From NCBI GenBank assembly GCA_015061775.1, contig SUVY01000001.1, positions 54,700 through 118,699 on the forward strand: a stretch of DNA of 64,000 bases, in the 5' to 3' direction. Source of the DNA: Lentisphaerota bacterium. Lineage in GTDB: Bacteria > Verrucomicrobiota > Lentisphaeria > Victivallales > Victivallaceae. This document shows positions 57,231 to 64,000 of the stretch, piece after piece; position 1 is the first letter of the stretch, and each line of letters begins with the position of its first letter. The translations under genes and the position numbers were made by a program. The notes beneath the pieces were generated by a model. It was given only the letters and a program-made list of their open reading frames with translations, was not told the origin of the DNA and did not search any database.

Positions 57231-58482
57231 TCTTTTGATAAAAAACGTTATACTCGATAAAAAAATTTGTGACGTCGCAATCACAGGAAAGATTTTTTCT
57301 CAAATCGGCGAAAACCTGGAGGTGTCTGCCGCAAAAGTGATCGATGCCGGAGCACGGTACGCGATCACTCCTCCGTTTTACAATACTCACACTCATCACG
57401 CGATGACCCTTTTGCGCGGATATGCTGATGATCTTGAACTTTTTGACTGGCTCAACAACCATATCTGGCCCGCAGAAGCACTCCTGACAGAAGAGGATGT
57501 CTATGCCGGAGCAAGGCTCGCCATTCTTGAAATGATCAAAAGCGGTACTGTCTTTTTCAATGACTCATATTGGCATCCTGTTGCGACAGCACGCGCCGCC
57601 GTCGAAATGGGAGTTAAGGCAGAAATAGGTTTGCTGTATCTGAGCATCGCAGACGGTTCGACCCTGAAAAATGAACAGAACGAAGCGTTGCTCGATATGG
57701 AAAAGTCTCTTCCGGAACGCGTCCGCGTCTCACACGCTCCGCATGCGATATACACCGTAAGCACTCAGCGTCTGCGTAAGGCGGCTGAAGATGCCGCTGT
57801 TGACGGAAGGCGTATCCACATCCACGCCGCAGAGACCGCAAAGGAGTTTGAAGATTGTTTGTCTCAACACAATGCTACTCCGATAGCCTATTTGAACAGC
57901 CTCGGAGTGCTAACTCCCAAAACGATTCTTGCCCATTGCGTCCACCTTACTGATGACGACCGCAAAATAATTTCTGAAACCGGAGCCGTGATCGCTCACA
58001 ACCCGGTATCCAATCAGAAGTTGTGCAGCGGCATCTTCAACTGGCAGGCTGCCGCAGATGCCGGATGCCGCATCACGATCGGAACAGACGGGTGTTCAAG
58101 CAACAACAATCTCTCCATGTTTGAGGAAATGAAGTTTGCCGCTCTCTCTGCAAAAATCAGCTCAAATGATCCCAAGAGCGGTAAAGCTGAAGATATCTTC
58201 AAGGCGGCTACCGTTGCCGCGGCAGAGGCTTTCGGCTATGACTCCGGAGTTATAGCTGTCGGAAAAGAGGCTGATGCCATGCTCATTGATTTGAATGCTC
58301 CTGAGATGGTCGGAGACTACAATCTCGTATCCAATCTGGTTTATTCAGCTTCCAAGAGCGTCGTCGATACTGTCATCTGTCAGGGTAAAGTAATTATGGA
58401 AAACGGCAAAGTTCCCGGGGAAGAGGATATCATATCCGCCGCCCGCAGCGTGTGCCGCAAAATAGAGGCTTCGGTAAAATGA
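57223..58482 (+). CDS. Amidohydrolase, MTA/SAH deaminase-like (MtaD/DadD family)
   Basis: YNTHTHHAMTLLRGYADDLELFDWLNNHIWPAEALLTEEDVYAGARLAILEMIKSGTVFFNDSYW; ILAHCVHLTDDDRKIISETGAVIAHNPVSNQKLCSG; GTDGCSSNNNLSMFEEMK. Confidence 0.92.
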   Translation: MVDLLIKNVILDKKICDVAITGKIFSQIGENLEVSAAKVIDAGARYAITPPFYNTHTHHAMTLLRGYADDLELFDWLNNHIWPAEALLTEEDVYAGARLAILEMIKSGTVFFNDSYWHPVATARAAVEMGVKAEIGLLYLSIADGSTLKNEQNEALLDMEKSLPERVRVSHAPHAIYTVSTQRLRKAAEDAAVDGRRIHIHAAETAKEFEDCLSQHNATPIAYLNSLGVLTPKTILAHCVHLTDDDRKIISETGAVIAHNPVSNQKLCSGIFNWQAAADAGCRITIGTDGCSSNNNLSMFEEMKFAALSAKISSNDPKSGKAEDIFKAATVAAAEAFGYDSGVIAVGKEADAMLIDLNAPEMVGDYNLVSNLVYSASKSVVDTVICQGKVIMENGKVPGEEDIISAARSVCRKIEASVK

Positions 58483-59069
58483 AAAACAAAATCGTTTGGC
58501 CCGGAAGCACTCAGCTGGCTCCGATTCCCGTGGTTCTGGTCGGATGCGGAAACGGAGATGATATTCCGTATAACCTTATCACCGTTGCATGGGCAGGAAC
58601 AGTTTGCAGCGATCCCGCAATGCTGAGCGTATCCATACGTCCTGAGCGTCACTCATACGGTATAATGATGAAAACAAGAGAGTTTACGGTAAATCTTCCT
58701 TCGCGTAAACTTGCCAGGAGCGTTGATTTCTGCGGAGTTGTTTCCGGCAGAGACTGCGATAAATTTGCCAAGTGCGGTCTGCACGCTGAAAAGGGAACCG
58801 AAGTTACTGCTCCGGTGGTGCTCGAGTGTCCGATAACCCTTGAATGCAAATTGAAAGAGACTATCGCTCTCGGAACTCACACCATGTTCCTTGCCGAAAT
58901 ATGCGCGATAGATCTCGACTCCCGGCTGATCGATGACAAAGGACGGCTGGATATCGAAAGAGCTGATCTGCTCGCCTACGCTCACGGACACTATTACGGT
59001 CTCGGCGAATGTATCGGTCACTTCGGATACTCTGTCCGCAAAAAGCCGGGGCCGGTAGTACGAAAATGA
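58479..59069 (+). CDS. Flavin reductase family (FMN-binding split barrel) protein
   Basis: LITVAWAGTVCSDPAMLSVSIRPERHSYGIMMKTREFTVNLPSRKLARSVDFCGVVSGRDCDKF. Confidence 0.92.
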   Translation: MKNKIVWPGSTQLAPIPVVLVGCGNGDDIPYNLITVAWAGTVCSDPAMLSVSIRPERHSYGIMMKTREFTVNLPSRKLARSVDFCGVVSGRDCDKFAKCGLHAEKGTEVTAPVVLECPITLECKLKETIALGTHTMFLAEICAIDLDSRLIDDKGRLDIERADLLAYAHGHYYGLGECIGHFGYSVRKKPGPVVRK

Positions 59070-59791
59070 GACGCCTCAAGGAGCTGCTGCACCAAAGCCG
59101 CAAGACAACAGTATTTACCGGGGCAGGGGTATCAACGCTTTCCGGAATAAGAGATTTCCGCGGAGCCAACGGAGTCTATAATCAGCCGTGGAAGGGCTAT
59201 CAGGTCGAAGATATCCTTTCGATAGACTGTTTTATTTCACACCCTGAACTGTTTTATGAATGGGCGCAGGACTTCATATACCGTGCCGATGATTTTCAGC
59301 CTTCGGCAGTTCATCTGACGCTCGCCGGATGGGAGCAGCAGGGATTGATCGACTCCATATACACGCAAAACATCGACAACTTGCACCAGAGGGCTGGCAG
59401 CCGCAAAGTCTATGAGGTCCATGGAGGAGCAAGCATCCATCACTGTTTGAAGTGCGGAGCTTCAAGCACATACGATGAGATATATCCCGTTGTTATGAGC
59501 GGAGCCGTTCCACGCTGCACTTGCGGCGGAGTTATAAAACCTGATATCGTTTTCTATGGGGAAAACCTGGACGAAGATCTGTTGCGCCGGGCTTACTGCG
59601 ATTTCGGCTCATCTGAACTTGTGATCGTATTGGGCAGCAGCCTTACTGTATATCCCGCGGCCGAGCTTCCAATGAGCGCAGCACGCAGCGGAGTCAAAAC
59701 AGTTATATGCAACGCCCAGCCGACCCAGATCGACGATTTTGCTGTTTTAAAATACGACGATCTTGCCGGACTTTTCTCTCAGGACGATTGA
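59066..59791 (+). CDS. Sir2-family NAD-dependent deacetylase
   Basis: TVFTGAGVSTLSGIRDFRGANGVY; YTQNIDNLHQRAG; VHGGASIHHCLKCG...CTCGGVIKPDIVFYGENL. Confidence 0.95.
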   Translation: MRRLKELLHQSRKTTVFTGAGVSTLSGIRDFRGANGVYNQPWKGYQVEDILSIDCFISHPELFYEWAQDFIYRADDFQPSAVHLTLAGWEQQGLIDSIYTQNIDNLHQRAGSRKVYEVHGGASIHHCLKCGASSTYDEIYPVVMSGAVPRCTCGGVIKPDIVFYGENLDEDLLRRAYCDFGSSELVIVLGSSLTVYPAAELPMSAARSGVKTVICNAQPTQIDDFAVLKYDDLAGLFSQDD

Positions 59792-59814
59792 TATTATTGT
59801 TTATGTATATAAAA

Positions 59815-59840
59815 AAAGCGTCTCATTTCTGAGACGCTTT
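59815..59840. terminator. Bidirectional terminator between convergent genes
   Basis: aaagcgtctca-tttc-tgagacgcttt. Confidence 0.85.
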
Positions 59841-59855
59841 ATATATTTTGCAGAT

Positions 59856-61127
59856 TTACTTTTTTGCCTCAGCTTTGTCCTGCTCAGCAAGCATCGCTTT
59901 CGCCCAGCAGAAGAAGGTGTCTCCTATCTGGCTGTATCCGTCGAGAGACGGGTGCACGCTGTTGCTGAGGCGGACGACAGTTTTTTTGTTTCCAGAGTTG
60001 ATCGGCTCGACCAGACTCGGAAAATTGTGTTCGCAATCAAGATTGATATAGGCTGGAATAAGTCTGATATTATTCGGGTTGGATTTGGCAAATTTATGCA
60101 GCATCGCTTCGACCAGACGGTGCTGGTTTTTCTTGAACTGCCAGCGGGATATACGGCTTCCGAAGCTCTTTCCGAATGCGTCCTGAGAGGTTGCGCCTCC
60201 AGTGGTCAAGCCGACTCCGATCACGGCATCGGGAGCGGCTTTTCTCATTTCTGTGAGAAGTTTATCCATGTTTTCGAGGACCCAGGCGATACGTTTTTCA
60301 AGATTTTCATCGTTCGCTGAAGCAATATCGTTTATTCCCAGCAGAAAGGTGATGATATCCGGAGCTTTGCCGTTGTTTTTGCGATCGAAATACTCCTTGA
60401 GATCGTAAACAAGTTTCCCTTCCTTTTTGGCGAGGAATGGACTGCGGGCGTAGATCACGTCTATCGGTTTGGTGAGTTTGGCAAACTCTTTGTCTTCCGT
60501 CCACTTTGTATTGAACGAACACCATGTCCAGCCGCCGTATCCTTCGTGGATGACTCCGTCGTTTGCTCTCGGACGTCCGGCTCCGGAGTGGGTTCCGACC
60601 ATAAAGACCTTGGGATTGTCCTGAGTCTGGAACAACTGGAACATACGTCTGGGGTAAGCGGTTCCGGCTGTAAGACTGTCTCCGACCATGAGGATACTGA
60701 TATTTCTTCCTTTTCCTGCGGTACGCGGAGCAACAACTACGTTTACTCTTTTGCTGGCAAGAACTCCCTGGTTTCCAATGACATTGATTTTGATTTTGAA
60801 TGATCCCACATCTTTGTCAGACGGAGTGAAACTCCAGCGTTTCTCGTCCCATCTTCCTTTTTTACAGCGGGCTTCAAAGATATAGTTCGCAGGATTTATG
60901 ACCCGGACGATATTTTCAAAGTAGATATTTGTTTCCACTCCAGGAGTTGCATAGATCGTATCCGGAAGCAGCAGTTTGACATCTTCCGCCGGAACCGCAG
61001 CTATTGTCTTTACTGATGCATTTTTTTCGTTTCCGCATTTTTCACACTTCTCCGCCTTGCAGCAAAATCCGGCAACGAATACTGCCGCAGCAGCCGCAGA
61101 TACAAGAGGTTTACAGAAAAGTTTCAT
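59856..61127 (-). CDS. Exported SGNH/GDSL hydrolase-like protein
   Basis: ISILMVGDSLTAGTAYPRRM block I; FLLGINDI block III; NSVHPSLDGYSQIGDTFF block V. Confidence 0.9.
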   Translation of the reverse strand: MKLFCKPLVSAAAAAVFVAGFCCKAEKCEKCGNEKNASVKTIAAVPAEDVKLLLPDTIYATPGVETNIYFENIVRVINPANYIFEARCKKGRWDEKRWSFTPSDKDVGSFKIKINVIGNQGVLASKRVNVVVAPRTAGKGRNISILMVGDSLTAGTAYPRRMFQLFQTQDNPKVFMVGTHSGAGRPRANDGVIHEGYGGWTWCSFNTKWTEDKEFAKLTKPIDVIYARSPFLAKKEGKLVYDLKEYFDRKNNGKAPDIITFLLGINDIASANDENLEKRIAWVLENMDKLLTEMRKAAPDAVIGVGLTTGGATSQDAFGKSFGSRISRWQFKKNQHRLVEAMLHKFAKSNPNNIRLIPAYINLDCEHNFPSLVEPINSGNKKTVVRLSNSVHPSLDGYSQIGDTFFCWAKAMLAEQDKAEAKK

Positions 61128-61258
61128 GATTTTTCCTTTGTGGTTCCGGGTTACAAAAACAGGTGTTTGTATTACTATACATGATGAAAACAGTATTTCA
61201 AGACTCTCCGGATAAATTATACTGTTTTTAAAAAATACGGGATATATCTTTATTTAAG

Positions 61259-61287
61259 TTGCATAAAACACCAAAAGGTGTTATATT
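61259..61287 (+). promoter_or_regulatory. Predicted promoter of glycyl-tRNA synthetase gene (TTGCAT-17-TATATT) with inverted repeat in spacer
   Basis: acacc-aaaa-ggtgt lies exactly inside the 17-nt spacer. Confidence 0.65.
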
Positions 61288-61343
61288 ATAAAAATATCTA
61301 TATACAAATATTCTTAAATAACATAACAAAAGGGTAAATTATC

Positions 61344-62675
61344 ATGGCAAACGAGTTCGATGATCAGCTTATGGAAAAGCTGGTAAGTCTCTGTAAACGC
61401 AGAGGATTTGTGTTCCCCAGCTCAGAAATATACGGCGGATTCAACGGTTTCTGGGACTACGGTCCGTACGGATCGCGCATGAAGCGCGCCATCGAGAACC
61501 TCTGGTGGCACGAAATGGTCGAGACCCGCGACAACGTTGAGGGGCTGGATTCAACTGTCATCGCACATCCGACGATCTGGAAGGCTTCCGGTCACATCGA
61601 TCAGTTCAGCGACCTTATGACCGACTGCAAAAAATGCAAATCACGTTACCGCGTGGATCAGATGGCTGACCCCACCACTTGCCCCAACTGCGGCTCCAAA
61701 GAGTTGACCGAGCCCAGAGAGTTCAATTTGATGATGAAGACCTTTGTCGGTCCCGTGTTCGATGATGAGCACGTCGCTTATCTGCGCGCCGAGACCTGCC
61801 AGCCGATCTTCGTTGATTTCCACAGTGTCCGCGTCGCCACCCGCCAGAAGCTGCCCTTCGGTATCGCTCAGATCGGAAAAGCCTTCCGTAACGAGATCAA
61901 CCCGCGCAACTTCACCTTCCGCAGCAGAGAGTTCACCCAGATGGAGATGGAGTTCTTCTGCGACGGAGAGCAGGGCATGGAGTGGTTCGAGTACTGGAAA
62001 GAACAGCGCATCAAATACTATCGCGACAAACTCGGTTTTGCCGAGAGCTCAATGCGTATTTACGAGCATGAGAAACTTGCTCACTACGCCAAAGCCGCTA
62101 TCGATATCGAAGTCAAATTCCCCTTCGGATGGGGCGAACTCGAGGGAATCCACCACCGCGGAACCTGGGATCTTTCTCAGCACAGCAAGTTCTCCGGACA
62201 GGATCTCCAGTACATCGATCACGATAACAAGACCAAAATCATGCCGACCGTCATCGAGACCAGCGTCGGTCTTGACCGTACCATGCTTGCTCTGCTTGCC
62301 AATGCCTACGATGAAGAGAAGGCTTCAACCCAGAAGGCGGATATGGAAGAGGACGTCCGCGTTGTTCTGCACCTTCCGGCTGTCGTTGCTCCGATCCAGG
62401 TCGCAGTTCTTCCCCAGTCCAAAAAGCTCAAAGAGAACGCTTACAATCTCTACAAAGATATCGACCGCCACTTCCGCTGCGAGTACGATGAGACCGGAAG
62501 TATCGGAAAACGCTATCGTCGTCAGGATGAGATCGGAACTCCGTTCTGCATCACTTTCGACTTTGATTCTCTCAACGACAACGCTGTCACCGTCCGTGAC
62601 CGCGACACCATGCAGCAGGAGCGCGTTGATGTCAGCCAGCTCCGCCGCTACATCGAAGAGAAGATCGAAAAATAA
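61344..62675 (+). CDS. glyS: Glycyl-tRNA synthetase (alpha2 type)
   Basis: RRGFVFPSSEIYGGFNGFWDYGPYGSRMKRAIENLWW; RAETCQPIFVDF; IGKAFRNEINPRNFTFRSREFTQMEMEFFC. Confidence 0.96.
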   Translation: MANEFDDQLMEKLVSLCKRRGFVFPSSEIYGGFNGFWDYGPYGSRMKRAIENLWWHEMVETRDNVEGLDSTVIAHPTIWKASGHIDQFSDLMTDCKKCKSRYRVDQMADPTTCPNCGSKELTEPREFNLMMKTFVGPVFDDEHVAYLRAETCQPIFVDFHSVRVATRQKLPFGIAQIGKAFRNEINPRNFTFRSREFTQMEMEFFCDGEQGMEWFEYWKEQRIKYYRDKLGFAESSMRIYEHEKLAHYAKAAIDIEVKFPFGWGELEGIHHRGTWDLSQHSKFSGQDLQYIDHDNKTKIMPTVIETSVGLDRTMLALLANAYDEEKASTQKADMEEDVRVVLHLPAVVAPIQVAVLPQSKKLKENAYNLYKDIDRHFRCEYDETGSIGKRYRRQDEIGTPFCITFDFDSLNDNAVTVRDRDTMQQERVDVSQLRRYIEEKIEK

Positions 62676-62694
62676 CTCTGTTTCCAGAGATACG

Positions 62695-62736
62695 AAAAAG
62701 GACGCCATACCATTGTGGATACGGCGTCCTTTTTTC
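62695..62736. terminator. Terminator after glyS
   Basis: aaaaaggacgcc...ggcgtccttttttt. Confidence 0.9.
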
Positions 62737-62758
62737 TGCACACAATCAAAAAAAGAAG

Positions 62759-63850
62759 TTATCCGGTTATTTCGCTGATGGCTTTTATTACCTCTTCCGG
62801 CTTTATGTTGAGCATACACACCGGGTTGTTTTTGGGACAGACACGCTTGAAGCACGGACCGCATTTTTCCTCGGTTATCACAAGTTTCCACAAGGGAGAT
62901 ATCGGTCCGGTCGCGGTATGGTCAGTCGGACCGAACACAGCGACTCCGGGACGCCCGAGCGCGGCTCCGAGGTGCATGATTCCGGAATCGTTCGCTACTG
63001 TCAGGACGGAAGCCTGAAGCAGTCTTATAAGCTCATCGATGGGAGTTGCTCCGCAAAGATCAAAGCACTTTGACGCATCAAGACCGTCAGCGACCTCTTT
63101 GGCTATCTCTTTTTCGGACGGAGTTCCGACAATGGCAACGATCCCGCCCTTTTTTATCCAGTCGAGACAAACCTCTTTGAAGTAGTGTGCCGGCCAGCGT
63201 TTGGCTGCTCCGTAAGCAGCTCCCGGAGCAACGGTCATAAGGCGCGGATGCTGGCAGGCGGCTTTCACGGCAGGACTGCTTTCGCATTGGGCAGAAATAC
63301 AGCGGAATTCCGGAAGTTCTCCTGTCCATTCAGGGGCTCCCATTGCGCGCACCATCTGCAGCAGACGGTTTCCCTGATGCACCTCAGCTGCTTTGTTTTT
63401 CGGGCGCGGAGGATATTCAAAAGCGTGAGTAAGAACCAGCTTTCTCATTCTTCTGTCCGAACCGTAAAGGTGAGGAACTCCGGCTATTTTGAGCATGAGC
63501 GCGTCCCGGAAAGAGTTGTTGAACAGTATTCCTGCGCCGAAACGCATTTTCTTTATTTCCTTGAGTTCACTCAAGCTCCATACGCTGTGGGGTTTCGACA
63601 ACTTTATAATACCGTCCACAAAGTCAAGTGCCAAATATATTTTAGTCTGCGGAGCCGGACAAATCACATACAGCGCCATTTCCTCTGGAAGCATTTTTCT
63701 GAGCTGCATCAGTGCCGGCAAAGCCATCATGGCGTCTCCGAGATGGTTCGGCATCCTGACGACTGCGCCGTTGCGCCAATCTATATCCATATCCACCGGA
63801 GCGTATCCGGGGGCAGGGTAGTCTTTTGTAATGTCAAGCGTCTTTATCAT
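62759..63850 (-). CDS. Glycosyltransferase family 9 (heptosyltransferase-like)
   Basis: VVRMPNHLGDAMMALPALMQLRKM; TVAPGAAYGAAKRWPAHYF; TVANDSGIMHLGAALGRPGVAVFGPTDHTATGP. Confidence 0.93.
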   Translation of the reverse strand: MIKTLDITKDYPAPGYAPVDMDIDWRNGAVVRMPNHLGDAMMALPALMQLRKMLPEEMALYVICPAPQTKIYLALDFVDGIIKLSKPHSVWSLSELKEIKKMRFGAGILFNNSFRDALMLKIAGVPHLYGSDRRMRKLVLTHAFEYPPRPKNKAAEVHQGNRLLQMVRAMGAPEWTGELPEFRCISAQCESSPAVKAACQHPRLMTVAPGAAYGAAKRWPAHYFKEVCLDWIKKGGIVAIVGTPSEKEIAKEVADGLDASKCFDLCGATPIDELIRLLQASVLTVANDSGIMHLGAALGRPGVAVFGPTDHTATGPISPLWKLVITEEKCGPCFKRVCPKNNPVCMLNIKPEEVIKAISEITG

Positions 63851-63900
63851 AGTCGTGCTTTCTTTTTCATTTGGCTTTGTTCCCGATATGGGGAGATGAT

Positions 63901-63958
63901 GCGGGGAAAGCGGGAAAACTTCTTTTCGCGAGAAAAGAAGTTTTCCCTCTCTCCCCGC
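63901..63958. repeat. Long composite inverted repeat with GCGA (GNRA) tetraloop
   Basis: gcgggga...tccccgc outer arms (63901-63907/63952-63958) and perfect 16-bp gggaaaacttcttttc-gcga-gaaaagaagttttccc (63912-63947). Confidence 0.9.
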
Positions 63959-64000
63959 GCCCCTCTCACCCTTTCAAGAAAAGCGGAAAAACTTTTTTAT

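Noticed and set aside
61744-62778. 344-aa Ser/Arg-rich plus-strand ORF
   Set aside because: Out-of-frame shadow of glyS that runs through its terminator; low-complexity composition.
1-64000. Very frequent CCGGAG/TCCGGA/GCCGGA hexamers, considered as uptake or regulatory signals
   Set aside because: Adequately explained by preference for GGA (Gly) after GCC/TCC/ACC and CCG-GAA/GAG codon pairs. A Markov-background count would be needed to claim more.

Overview
The window is a densely coded bacterial chromosome segment. I infer a Lentisphaerota/Victivallales-like host from the H-X9-DG pseudopilin, the GGGtGRT/Fe-S scaffold pair and the AIDA-type repeat protein; this is not proven. Most of it is conserved housekeeping: pth-rpsF-ssb-rpsR-rplI-dnaB-bamA-mazG, hflX, pepT, lnt, uppP, proC, thiI, hisF, ilvC, murF-murE, a sirtuin and glycyl-tRNA synthetase. 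Less ordinary regions are: (i) an AT-richer island (~17.8-22.6 kb) with a long rod-shaped structured RNA candidate ahead of an SPFH/zinc-ribbon gene and several small membrane or zinc-ribbon genes; (ii) a 1124-aa AIDA-like repeat protein with recent tandem duplications (~38.0-41.3 kb); (iii) a carbohydrate-related cluster (28.0-34.2 kb); (iv) a GntR/LacI regulator with a palindrome on its own promoter, in operon with a pseudopilin; (v) two palindrome-rich non-coding elements (16.3-16.5 kb and 63.9-64.0 kb); (vi) a SAH-hydrolase-like gene next to an MTA/SAH-deaminase-like gene. I saw no rRNA, tRNA, CRISPR array, transposase or phage gene. All assignments come from reading the sequence; no searches or folding programs were run.
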